DNA of 7,617 nt from CAIQPS01 sp964631965 (GTDB lineage: Bacteria > Actinomycetota > Thermoleophilia > RBG-16-64-13), in assembly GCA_964631965.1 (NCBI GenBank), contig CAZWAR010000121.1, positions 1 through 7,617 of the forward strand, given 5' to 3'. Made by a program: the position numbers and the translations under genes. This document shows, piece after piece, positions 1-6,055 of this stretch. How positions within the stretch are numbered: position 1 is the stretch's first letter; each line of letters opens with the position of its first letter. Under the pieces are notes generated by a model. The model was not told the origin of the DNA and ran no database searches. It was given only the letters and a program-made list of their open reading frames with translations.

Positions 1-1148
1 CGAAGATCGGCATCATCACCTCCGGCTCCGCCTACGGCTATACCCGGGAAGCGCTGCCGGACGCCAGCTACTTGAAGCTTGGCCTCACCTATCCCCTGCC
101 GAAGAAGATGATCGCCATGTTCCGCTCGATGGTGGACAGACTCTACATCGTCGAGGAATCGGATCCGTTCCTCGAGGAGGCCATCAGGTTGATGGGCATC
201 GAGATCGACGGAGGCAAGGAACTCAACACCCTCCTCGGCGAGATCAGCCCCAAGTCCGTCGCCCTGTCGCTGCACAAGGCCGGCGTCCCCGGAGTGAACC
301 CGGCGCTGCTGGCCGAACTGCAACCCGCCGCCGAGGGCCTGCCGAACCGCCCGCCCACGCTGTGCCCGGGCTGCTCGCACCGCGGCGTCTTCACCGTGCT
401 CAAGAAGCTGCGCGTGTTCGTGAGCGGTGACATCGGCTGCTACACGCTTGGGGCGCTCGAACCCTTCAATGCGGTCCATGCCAGCACCTGCATGGGGGCC
501 AGCATCAGCATGGCGCACGGCATGGCCAAGGTGCAGAAGCCGGCCGCCCCTCGTGCCGCTTCCGGACGGCCCGACTACCGCAACAAGGTGGTGGCCATCA
601 TCGGCGACAGCACCTTCTATCACTCAGGGATCACCTCCCTCATGGACGTGGCCTACAACAGGGGAAACACCCTCACCATCATCGCCGACAACAACACCAC
701 GGCCATGACCGGCGGCCAGGAGAACCCCGGCACCGGCAAGACCCTTCTGGGCGACCCCTCCCAATCCGTGGATATGGAAGCCCTTGTTCGTGCCCTGGGC
801 ATCAAACGGGTGCAGACCATCACCGACCCGTTCGATCTCGAGCTGGTGGAGAAGGTGCTGCGCGAGGAACTGGAAGCCGACGAAGCCTCCGTCGTCATCA
901 CCAAGTTCCCCTGCGTGCTCCAGTTCAAGATCAAGCGGCCCATCTACCAGGTGGACGCCGAGCTCTGCATCGGCTGCAAGCGCTGTCTGATGGCCGGCTG
1001 TATGGCCCTCAACCTCACTGAGGACGAGCACGGCGACCGGAAGGTGGAGGTCGACCCGGCCCAGTGCAATGGTTGCGGGGTCTGCGCCCAGCTGTGCAAA
1101 GAAGACGCCATCAAGAGGCCCGAGCCGGCCGAAGGAGGGAAGGCCTGA
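1..1148 (+). CDS. iorA: Indolepyruvate ferredoxin oxidoreductase alpha subunit, 5'-truncated
   Basis: C-terminal 381 residues of the TPP- and Fe-S-containing subunit that, with IorB, oxidatively decarboxylates aryl-2-oxoacids such as indolepyruvate to aryl-acyl-CoA, passing electrons to ferredoxin in the cytoplasm. The frame is already open at base 3 and reads GIITSGSAYGYTREALPDAS, typical internal IorA sequence, so the TTG at 72 is not the start; roughly the first 200-250 residues lie outside the window. Visible in order: an LCPGCSHRG motif (near base 360), GDIGCYTLG, the TPP-binding GDS (603) to DNN (687) pair about 28 residues apart, and a C-terminal 2x[4Fe-4S] domain with Cys codons at 966, 975, 984, 999 and 1065, 1074, 1083, 1095. 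The proline that usually follows the last Cys of each cluster motif is Met in the first and Lys in the second. The stop overlaps the iorB start (TGATG), indicating coupled translation. The assignment is firm; the preferred 2-oxoacid is inferred from the family. Confidence 0.93.
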   Translation, partial: KIGIITSGSAYGYTREALPDASYLKLGLTYPLPKKMIAMFRSMVDRLYIVEESDPFLEEAIRLMGIEIDGGKELNTLLGEISPKSVALSLHKAGVPGVNPALLAELQPAAEGLPNRPPTLCPGCSHRGVFTVLKKLRVFVSGDIGCYTLGALEPFNAVHASTCMGASISMAHGMAKVQKPAAPRAASGRPDYRNKVVAIIGDSTFYHSGITSLMDVAYNRGNTLTIIADNNTTAMTGGQENPGTGKTLLGDPSQSVDMEALVRALGIKRVQTITDPFDLELVEKVLREELEADEASVVITKFPCVLQFKIKRPIYQVDAELCIGCKRCLMAGCMALNLTEDEHGDRKVEVDPAQCNGCGVCAQLCKEDAIKRPEPAEGGKA

Positions 1149-1762
1149 TGTCCCGCCCCACCATCAACATGCTCCTTTCGGGCGTCGGCGGCCAGGGCGT
1201 CGTCCTCGCCAGCTTCGTGCTGAGCCACGTGGCCATCGAGGAGGGTTACGACGTCAAGCAGAGTGAGGTGCACGGCATGAGCCAGCGTGGTGGCAGCGTC
1301 ACCAGCCACTTCCGCTTCGGCGAAAAGGTCTGGGCGCCGCTGGTGTCGCCGGGCACGGCCGACATCCTCATGGCCTTCGAATCGCTCGAAGCACTTCGCT
1401 ATATCAACTGGCTCAAGCCGGGAGGACTTCTCGTCTACAACTCGCAGAAGATCAACCCCAGCCCGGTGGCGGCCGGTCTGGCCACCTACCCGGAGGATAT
1501 CGACGGCAAGATCACCGCGGCCTGGCCGCGGGTGCAGTGCGTCAAGGCGAACGAGCTGGCCATCCGGGCCGGCACGGTGAAGTCGGCCAACGTGGTCATG
1601 CTCGGGGCCGTCTCGCCCGCCTTGCCGTTCAAGCAGGAGACCTGGGAAGCGGTCATCCGCAAGGCCGTTCCGCCGAAGAGCGTCGACGTCAACATGGAAG
1701 CCTTCAAGCTGGGCGTTGCCACCGCCGCCGATCCGTCGGCCTGCGCGAGCGGCGCCGCGTAA
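1148..1762 (+). CDS. iorB: Indolepyruvate ferredoxin oxidoreductase beta subunit
   Basis: 204-residue partner subunit of IorA, corresponding to the gamma-type domain of pyruvate:ferredoxin oxidoreductases. It starts MSRPTINMLLSGVGGQGVVL; the GVGGQG glycine motif (residues 12-17) and the QSEVHGMSQRGGSV stretch (about residues 39-52) are hallmarks of the family, and the length matches stand-alone IorB proteins. The ATG at 1148 is chosen because GGAGG at 1134-1138 lies 9 bases upstream and the codon shares one base with the iorA stop; the longer reading from 1064 would run antiparallel to the IorA ferredoxin domain in codon sense and has no family similarity. Its product should form the heteromeric enzyme with IorA, with which it is co-transcribed. 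A long GC hairpin 21 bases after the stop may end this transcript. No key residue appears to be missing. Confidence 0.93.
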   Translation: MSRPTINMLLSGVGGQGVVLASFVLSHVAIEEGYDVKQSEVHGMSQRGGSVTSHFRFGEKVWAPLVSPGTADILMAFESLEALRYINWLKPGGLLVYNSQKINPSPVAAGLATYPEDIDGKITAAWPRVQCVKANELAIRAGTVKSANVVMLGAVSPALPFKQETWEAVIRKAVPPKSVDVNMEAFKLGVATAADPSACASGAA

Positions 1763-1783
1763 AGCCTTCCTGCAACCTGAATT

Positions 1784-1815
1784 TCTGGGGGCGCGGCCAA
1801 CGCCGCGCCCCCAGA
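1784..1815 (+). terminator. 14-bp GC hairpin after iorB, possible terminator
   Basis: Perfect inverted repeat: TCTGGGGGCGCGGC (1784-1797), loop CAAC, GCCGCGCCCCCAGA (1802-1815). It lies in the 92-base gap between iorB and the VOC gene, 21 bases after the iorB stop. There is no run of T on the 3' side (the next bases are GCGGTATCTCCCTCT), so it is not a textbook intrinsic terminator; it may be a U-poor terminator or an mRNA 3'-end stabiliser that separates iorAB output from the genes downstream. Confidence 0.6.
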
Positions 1816-1854
1816 GCGGTATCTCCCTCTAGTCCCGGGCCGGAGGAGCGTCAG

Positions 1855-2268
1855 ATGACCGATCCACTCGCCGGACTGCGTCCCGACCACGCCGGCATCA
1901 GCGTGGCCGATCTCGACGCCTCCGTCGCCTGGTACGAGGACATGCTGGGTTTCACGGTGGACCGCGTGGTGGACATCCCCGAGGACACGGGCCGGCTCGC
2001 GCTCATCCGCAGGGGCGACTTCTTGCTGGAGTTGTTCTGCATCGAAGGCACGGCTGCGCTGCCCGAGGAGCGCCGTCACCCCACGACCGACCTGCGCACC
2101 CAAGGAGTGAAGCACGTCGCCTACGCCGTGCTCGACATTGGCGCTTTGATGGACCACTTGAAGGCCAAGGGTGTCGACGTCGTATGGGACGTGGTCGAAC
2201 ACGACGGCACGTTGTGTGCGTTCGTCCGTGACAACTCGGGCAATATCGTGGAGTTCGTGGAACGATAG
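1855..2268 (+). CDS. VOC-superfamily (glyoxalase/epimerase-fold) protein
   Basis: 137-residue metal-dependent vicinal-oxygen-chelate protein, the size of one two-module VOC chain (glyoxalase I, methylmalonyl-CoA epimerase, bleomycin-resistance type). Module 1 begins DHAGISVADLDASVAWYEDM and contains FLLELF; module 2 begins VKHVAYAVLDI and ends GNIVEFVER. The four expected metal ligands are all present: His12, Glu59, His87 and Glu133. The start at ATG 1855 has GGAGG at 1842-1846, 8 bases upstream; upstream in-frame sequence lies inside iorB and the hairpin and is not protein-like. The next gene follows after 10 bases with an SD that overlaps this stop codon, so the two are probably an operon. 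In the neighbourhood of acyl-CoA enzymes an epimerase or isomerase role on a CoA-thioester is plausible, but VOC proteins are too diverse in reaction to name a substrate. Confidence 0.85.
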   Translation: MTDPLAGLRPDHAGISVADLDASVAWYEDMLGFTVDRVVDIPEDTGRLALIRRGDFLLELFCIEGTAALPEERRHPTTDLRTQGVKHVAYAVLDIGALMDHLKAKGVDVVWDVVEHDGTLCAFVRDNSGNIVEFVER

Positions 2269-2278
2269 GAGGTTGGCC

Positions 2279-2973
2279 GTGCTCCGTAGCTTCGCTCTCC
2301 ACGACATCCCGATGGACCAGATCGCCGCTCTGGAGCGCTGGTACTACCGCGACCATGCGCCGGAAATCGTCCGCCGGTATGGACCCTGGCTGGCCCGATT
2401 CGAGTGCTATGTGCCGGCGCAGCCTCCAAGAAGGCGGGCACCGAGAACGACCTGTGCTTCACGCCGCCTCCGGTGTGGGCCCGGGTCGCTCCGGTGTTCG
2501 TCCGGCCGCAGCCAACGGAGCACTTCCTGACCTGCGACTTGCTGCCGCTGGAAAGCGCCTGCATCCGATGGCTGGTCTTGCTGCGCTACCCGGACGGCGT
2601 CCCCGCGGAAGAGGGAGAGGACTGGTTCCTGCGCGTCCACGCGCCGGAGGTGGCCGCGCAGCCCGGACCGGTCCGGTTCATGAGTTACAGCGCCCTGCGC
2701 GAGGTGGGGAACGTGCCCGGGCGCTGGCCCGAGGCCGGAGGGCCGCCGACAGGCAACGTCAGAGCAGGCTGGAACCGCGTCCTCGAATTGTGGTTCGAGA
2801 CATTCGGCGACTGGCGGCGGTTCGTCGTTGCGGCCCAAGTCTCGTGCAGCCCACCGAAATGGGGCACCCGATCAGGCTATCCGTTCGTTCGACCCTACGA
2901 GGAACTCGCCAGCACCTTTGTGCTCGAGCGCCCTAACGACGATTTCCTGCGTGACCTGCGGGGTTACATCCCG
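2279..2973 (+). pseudogene. Tandem EthD-like (dimeric alpha/beta-barrel) gene, frameshifted and without its own stop
   Basis: Reads from GTG 2279, with a strong SD (TAGGAGG, 2266-2272) that overlaps the VOC stop. The first part (to about base 2415) contains LERWYYRDHAPEIVRRYGPW and then ARFECYVP. The protein-like reading then moves to the frame one base earlier, somewhere in 2411-2430, and continues ASKKAGTENDLCFTPPPVWA. Adding one base near 2419 would join the halves. The second part carries a related motif, WFLRVHAPEV plus RFMSYSAL, about 95 residues after the first, so the protein looks like two EthD-like domains in tandem (about 230 residues). Similarity seems to end near LERPNDDFLRDLRGYIP (base 2973); after that the frame stays open to a TGA at 3301-3303 but reads as Arg-rich non-protein sequence inside the next gene, so the natural stop seems lost. 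It may be a real pseudogene or an assembly error. EthD-like proteins often accompany degradation genes; no reaction can be stated. Confidence 0.6.
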
Positions 2974-2992
2974 TGGGCTGTCCGTCGCATCC

Positions 2993-3013
2993 TGGTATAC
3001 TCATACCGTTTTT
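2993..3013 (+). promoter_or_regulatory. Extended -10 element within a short inverted repeat
   Basis: TGGTATACT (2993-3001) matches an extended -10 (TGnTATAAT) in five of six hexamer positions and stands out in GC-rich surroundings. No good -35 is seen at 17 bases, as is usual for extended -10 promoters. The hexamer lies inside a 5-bp inverted repeat GGTAT-ACTC-ATACC (2994-3007), followed by GTTTTT. Transcription would start near 3008, giving about a 50-base leader before the dehydrogenase start. The repeat could be an operator; as a terminator its stem would be very weak. Confidence 0.4.
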
Positions 3014-3058
3014 GCGGGGCAACGCTGCTCCGCCGGCGTCGAGTATTTCGGAGTCCAT

Positions 3059-4018
3059 GTGGGCGCAGCGGGGTTGAAGAAAGTCGCCGTATTCGGGGCG
3101 GGCACGATGGGTCCGGGGCTGGCCCAGGTGTTTGCCACCGCCGGGATGGATGTTGCCCTCTGGTCGCGCACCGTAGCCACGCTGGAAAGAGCTGCTTCGG
3201 TCATCGCCGCCAACCTGGCCACCTTTGCCGAGCGGGGTATGGTGGAGTCCGAGGCTGTGCCGGAGATCGTCTCCCGCATCTCGCCCACCCGGTCGTTGCG
3301 TGAGGCCGCCGAAGGGGCGGACGTCGTCGTTGAGACCATCATCGAAGACCGGGAGGCGAAGCAAGCGCTGTTCGGTCGGATCGACGGCCTGTGTCCCGAG
3401 GACGCTCTTATCACCAGCGACACCTCCTATCTCGACATCTTCGAGATAGTCCCGGAGCGCCGTCTCCCCCGAACGGTGATCGCCCACTGGTTCGCCCCTC
3501 CTCACATAGTCCCGCTGGTGGAGGTGGTGCGCGGCCCGCAGACGAGCGAGGGCACCGTGACTGAAGCGGTGGAGCTCATCGAGGCGGTTGGCCACGTGCC
3601 GACAGTCATGGAGAAGTTCATCCCCGGGTTCTGCGTGAACCGGCTGCTCCGCGGCATCGGGCGGGAGGTGCTGTTCCTGCTCGACAATGGATACATCACG
3701 CCCGAGCAGTTGGACATCGCCGTCAAGGCCAGCATCGTTCCTCGGGCCATGGTGCTTGGTTTCGTTCAGCGCTACGATTTCACCGGACTCGATCTCGCCT
3801 ACAACAACCTACAGAACACGTGCTTCGTGGACGCCCCCGTGGACAGCACGCCGCGCGGGCTGGCCGAGCGGGTGGAGCGCGGGGAGCTGGGCGTCAAGAC
3901 CGGCAGAGGGTTCTTCGATTACGGTGACCGGCCGCTGGAGGAGATCCTCCACGCGCGAGACGCGGCCATGCTCGACGTTTTCACCGATATGAGAGACCGT
4001 ATCGACAAGCGGATATAG
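3059..4018 (+). CDS. 3-hydroxyacyl-CoA dehydrogenase (NAD-dependent, single-function)
   Basis: 319-residue cytoplasmic enzyme expected to oxidise an L-3-hydroxyacyl-CoA to the 3-oxoacyl-CoA with NAD+. The N-terminal Rossmann domain starts KKVAVFGAGTMGPGLAQVFA (GxGxxG at residues 13-18), followed by DVVVETIIEDREAKQ and SDTSYLDIFEI. The catalytic pair fits the family: His143 in AHWFAPPHIVPLVEVV and Glu155, 12 residues apart as in characterised members. The FNP triplet after the catalytic His is FAP here. The C-terminal dimerisation domain ends VKTGRGFFDYGD. GTG 3059 is preferred because GGAG (3050-3053) lies 5 bases upstream; TTG 3074, directly before the Rossmann strand, is the alternative. 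The frame is open upstream but that sequence overlaps the EthD-like remnant. The SDR gene follows after 16 bases, so the two form an operon. Variants of this family also act on carnitine or other hydroxy acids, so the exact substrate is open. Confidence 0.87.
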   Translation: MGAAGLKKVAVFGAGTMGPGLAQVFATAGMDVALWSRTVATLERAASVIAANLATFAERGMVESEAVPEIVSRISPTRSLREAAEGADVVVETIIEDREAKQALFGRIDGLCPEDALITSDTSYLDIFEIVPERRLPRTVIAHWFAPPHIVPLVEVVRGPQTSEGTVTEAVELIEAVGHVPTVMEKFIPGFCVNRLLRGIGREVLFLLDNGYITPEQLDIAVKASIVPRAMVLGFVQRYDFTGLDLAYNNLQNTCFVDAPVDSTPRGLAERVERGELGVKTGRGFFDYGDRPLEEILHARDAAMLDVFTDMRDRIDKRI

Positions 4019-4034
4019 ACCTGGGAGGACATGC

Positions 4035-4844
4035 ATGGACACGTCGGCATCGAAACCAAGACCGGCTGATCTCGAGGGGCTGTTCTCCCTCGAGGGCAAG
4101 AACATCGTGATCGTGGGTGGCGCTGGGGGTATCGGGCGCGGACTCGCGTCGGGTATGCTCGCCTACGGGGCGCAGGTGGCCATCGCCGATATCAACCTTT
4201 CGGGCTTGGAAAGCGCCGTGGAGGAGCTCAAGGAGTTCAGCGACCAGCCCGTGAAGAGCTATCGCTTGGACACCAACGAAGAGAGCAACGTCGAAGAGTT
4301 CGCCAAGACGGTCGCTGCCGACATGGGACGGGTGCATGTGCTCGTCAATGCCCAGGGTTTCAACACCAAGGCCCCGGCCACCGAGTTCCCGGTCGCCGAT
4401 TGGGACAAGCTCTTCATGGTTAACGTCCGCGGGGTCATGCTCTGCTGCAAGCATTTCGCGAAGCACTTCGTTGAGCAGGGTGGGGGCAAGATCATCAACC
4501 TGTCCTCCATCCGCGGCGCCCGTGCGGCTCTCGGCGGCAACCTTGCGTACTGCTCGAGCAAGGGCGCCATCAATATGATGACCAAGCAGCTGGCCGTCGA
4601 ACTTGCCTCGAAGCACGTGAACGTGAACGCCATCGCCCCGATCATCACCATCACCCCGATGACAGAAGAGCGGGTCAAGCGAGAGGCCGACCGTTACGAG
4701 AAGATGCTGGTGAACATCCCCATGGGCCGCATGGGTCAAGTGTTCGATCTCATTGGGCCCGCGGTCTTCCTGGCCTCCAAGGCGTCCGACTTCGTCACCG
4801 GCAGCATCATCTATCCCGACGGGGGGACCATGGCGTTCGTCTAG
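4035..4844 (+). CDS. Classical short-chain dehydrogenase/reductase (NAD-type)
   Basis: 269-residue SDR catalysing an NAD-linked alcohol/ketone conversion. Cofactor motif VGGAGGIGRG (Gly28-Gly34, with Gly in place of the usual Thr of TGxxxGIG); acidic Asp52 at the end of the second strand (VAIADIN) favours NAD(H) over NADP(H). The structural NNAG motif is NAQG here (residues 105-108). The catalytic tetrad is present: Asn130, Ser157/158 in INLSSIRG, Tyr172 and Lys176 in AYCSSKGAI. The C-terminus FVTGSIIYPDGGTMAFV matches the usual GxxxxVDGG end. The start at ATG 4035 has GGGAGG at 4023-4028, 6 bases upstream. A 20-residue N-terminal lead precedes the Rossmann fold, longer than usual but well supported by the SD. 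It ends a run of four same-strand genes and probably works on the alcohol or ketone stage of the same pathway as the hydroxyacyl-CoA dehydrogenase. It resembles gluconate 5-dehydrogenase/3-oxoacyl reductase-type SDRs, which does not settle the substrate. Confidence 0.9.
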   Translation: MDTSASKPRPADLEGLFSLEGKNIVIVGGAGGIGRGLASGMLAYGAQVAIADINLSGLESAVEELKEFSDQPVKSYRLDTNEESNVEEFAKTVAADMGRVHVLVNAQGFNTKAPATEFPVADWDKLFMVNVRGVMLCCKHFAKHFVEQGGGKIINLSSIRGARAALGGNLAYCSSKGAINMMTKQLAVELASKHVNVNAIAPIITITPMTEERVKREADRYEKMLVNIPMGRMGQVFDLIGPAVFLASKASDFVTGSIIYPDGGTMAFV

Positions 4845-4863
4845 GCTACACCGCCGGGCACCC

Positions 4864-4885
4864 GGGTGGCAGCAGGCTGCCGCCC
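4864..4885 (+). terminator. 9-bp GC hairpin after the SDR gene
   Basis: GGGTGGCAG (4864-4872), loop CAGG, CTGCCGCCC (4877-4885); all pairs are Watson-Crick except one T-G. It lies 19 bases after the SDR stop, a usual place for a terminator, but is followed by CTCCAAGAAAGG without a T run. Possible first element of a double terminator with the next hairpin. Confidence 0.45.
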
Positions 4886-4901
4886 CTCCAAGAAAGGATC
4901 C

Positions 4902-4933
4902 GAAGACCGCAGGCCGCACGGCCCGCGGTCTTC
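4902..4933. terminator. Convergent-junction hairpin, possible bidirectional terminator
   Basis: GAAGACCGC (4902-4910), A, GGCC, loop GCAC, GGCC, C, GCGGTCTTC (4925-4933): 13 pairs with one A-C mismatch. It sits between the converging SDR and regulator genes and ends 2 bases before the regulator's stop codon as read from the minus strand. Neither side has a full T run; the minus-strand side continues GGATCCTTTCTTGG, the plus side TATCAGG. The position supports termination in both directions. Confidence 0.6.
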
Positions 4934-4935
4934 TA

Positions 4936-5928
4936 TCAGGACGAGGCCGGGAGAGGGCCGGCAGGACCGGGCGGCGGGGGAGGAGGCTCGGAGGCCAGCC
5001 TGTCTATGAGGTCCTTGTAGCGGGCGAGCCGAGAATCTACATCGATCTCCCCCCTGAAGGCAGCCTGCGCCGCCAGGAACAGCCAGAGGTGGGCTTCCAA
5101 CAGCTTCTCCGGCCCGTATCGCTCGTTGGGAGGGCGCAAGGCGAGAGGCTGGAAAGCGGCGAAGAGCTCGAGGGCGAGCAGTTCGGCGGGGAAGTTTGAC
5201 GGTTCGAGCCCCGAAGATACCGGGTAAGGGGTATCGGTCCGTCCCTCGAGACCCCTCTCGAGGGCGATGCGAATGCGCTCCACCTCCTTCTGGAGCGTTG
5301 TGACCAGAGCGTCCTCCAGCCACTCGTCGTCCTCCGGGCCCTCCCCTTCCACTCGGACCAGAGCCAGGGCCGCCGAGCCTAGTGCGAATGCCTGGTCGTG
5401 AGCGAAAAGGTTCCAGAGGATCCCCTCAGCAGGATCGGACGTCTGCTCCAGACGACGGTCGGCGAACTCTCCGCTCCAATCCATGAGAGAGGCCGCGCAC
5501 TCAGCGAGCAGCCGGCGTTTGCTCGGGAAGTGACTGTAGAACGCCGTGGCCGTGATCCCGAGCTTGCGCATGATGCCTGCCACGTGCGTATTCCTGTACC
5601 CATTGGCCGCGAACTCGGCGGTGGCGAGGGTGATGATGCGCGCGTGCGTCCTGCGGTGTTCCTGGGCGGCCAGATCCACCATGCTTCGGTTGGCTGCGGC
5701 CACTCTTACCCGCAGCTCGTCCGAGATCTCGGCCAGCGTATGTCCCTCAGCCTTGAGGACGCTGATGGCAGCGAGGATCTTGACGTGTTCCTCGGTATAG
5801 AGAGAGCGACTCGCCGCTGTCTTCTGAGGCTGGGGTAGCAGTCCCTGCCGCAGGTAGAAGTAGATGGTCGTCCGCCGGAGGCCGGTGATGTGCTCCAGAT
5901 CGCGGATGCTGTACACGCGCGTGGTCAT
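4936..5928 (-). CDS. MerR-TetR fusion transcriptional regulator
   Basis: 330-residue protein with two DNA-binding domains in tandem. Residues about 4-75 are a MerR-type winged helix: YSIRDLEHITGLRRTTIYFY, then LRQGLLPQP, Y44 and a second helix-turn-helix segment ending LKAEGHTLAEISDELR. Residues about 92-141 are a TetR-type N-terminal domain: ITLATAEFAANGYRNTHVAG, IMRKLGITATAFYSHF and PSKRRLL. The rest (about 145-310) is helical like a TetR ligand-binding/dimerisation domain, ending in a Pro-rich tail with six consecutive prolines. Normal MerR proteins have a short coiled coil after the winged helix and normal TetR proteins are about 200 residues, so this is a true fusion in one frame, not two genes. 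ATG 5928 begins exactly where the MerR domain needs it; there is no clear SD, suggesting a leaderless mRNA. It lies between the oxidoreductase and the converging catabolic genes and probably responds to a pathway metabolite or CoA-ester (inference). Confidence 0.88.
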   Translation of the reverse strand: MTTRVYSIRDLEHITGLRRTTIYFYLRQGLLPQPQKTAASRSLYTEEHVKILAAISVLKAEGHTLAEISDELRVRVAAANRSMVDLAAQEHRRTHARIITLATAEFAANGYRNTHVAGIMRKLGITATAFYSHFPSKRRLLAECAASLMDWSGEFADRRLEQTSDPAEGILWNLFAHDQAFALGSAALALVRVEGEGPEDDEWLEDALVTTLQKEVERIRIALERGLEGRTDTPYPVSSGLEPSNFPAELLALELFAAFQPLALRPPNERYGPEKLLEAHLWLFLAAQAAFRGEIDVDSRLARYKDLIDRLASEPPPPPPGPAGPLPASS

Positions 5929-5934
5929 GTCAGC

Positions 5935-5962
5935 ACACTACCAGACCGGTCTCGTGGGCCAA
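5935..5962 (-). promoter_or_regulatory. Putative leaderless promoter of the MerR-TetR regulator
   Basis: On the minus strand, TTGGCC (5962-5957) could be a -35 (4 of 6 matches to TTGACA) and TAGTGT (5940-5935) a -10 of the TAnnnT type, with a 16-base spacer. Start of transcription would fall at or next to the ATG at 5928, which agrees with the lack of an SD. The matches are modest and the call rests on their arrangement. Confidence 0.35.
5943..5952. promoter_or_regulatory. Perfect 10-bp palindrome, candidate operator
   Basis: AGACCGGTCT is a perfect palindrome; one further pair (C5941/G5954) is possible beyond a mismatch. It lies 15 bases upstream of the regulator's ATG and within the spacer of the proposed promoter, where MerR-type regulators usually bind. 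Probable autoregulatory site by position only. Confidence 0.4.
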
Positions 5963-5964
5963 CA

Positions 5965-6003
5965 GGAACGGCCCCCGGAAGGGGGGCTTCCGGAGGCCGT
6001 TCC
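5965..6003 (-). terminator. Long GC hairpin between the oxidoreductase and the regulator
   Basis: GGAACGGCC (5965-5973), C, CCGGAAG, loop of five G, CTTCCGG, A, GGCCGTTCC (5995-6003): 16 pairs with a single C-A mismatch. It begins 53 bases after the oxidoreductase stop on the minus strand and lies just upstream of the regulator's promoter. No T run follows on either strand. It most likely ends or protects the oxidoreductase mRNA. The remaining bases up to 6055 show no other convincing element. Confidence 0.55.
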
Positions 6004-6055
6004 GAGCCAAAGTCTCCGCCTCATCGCAGAGGGGTGACTGAGGTTACATGGGTGT

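Noticed and set aside
1486..2307. Long open frame on the minus strand, 273 codons, across iorB and the VOC gene
   Set aside because: Antisense shadow of two well-supported plus-strand genes in GC-rich DNA; it crosses the intergenic hairpin and shows no domain or SD.
2411..2435. Programmed -1 frameshift in the EthD-like gene
   Set aside because: No X-XXY-YYZ slippery site, no clear downstream stem-loop, and a lost stop further on argues for decay or error.
2828..3058. Upstream extension of the 3-hydroxyacyl-CoA dehydrogenase (about 77 more residues)
   Set aside because: The extension lies inside the EthD-like remnant, reads as non-protein sequence and would place the Rossmann motif unusually far from the N-terminus.
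3981..4919. 312-codon open frame on the minus strand opposite the SDR gene
   Set aside because: The His/Gly/Asp-rich composition is the mirror of SDR codons; the plus strand has a complete SDR with SD and catalytic residues.
6004..6055. Possible small gene or second hairpin after the oxidoreductase stop
   Set aside because: Only a 4-bp CCTC/GAGG stem and no start with an SD; too weak to report.
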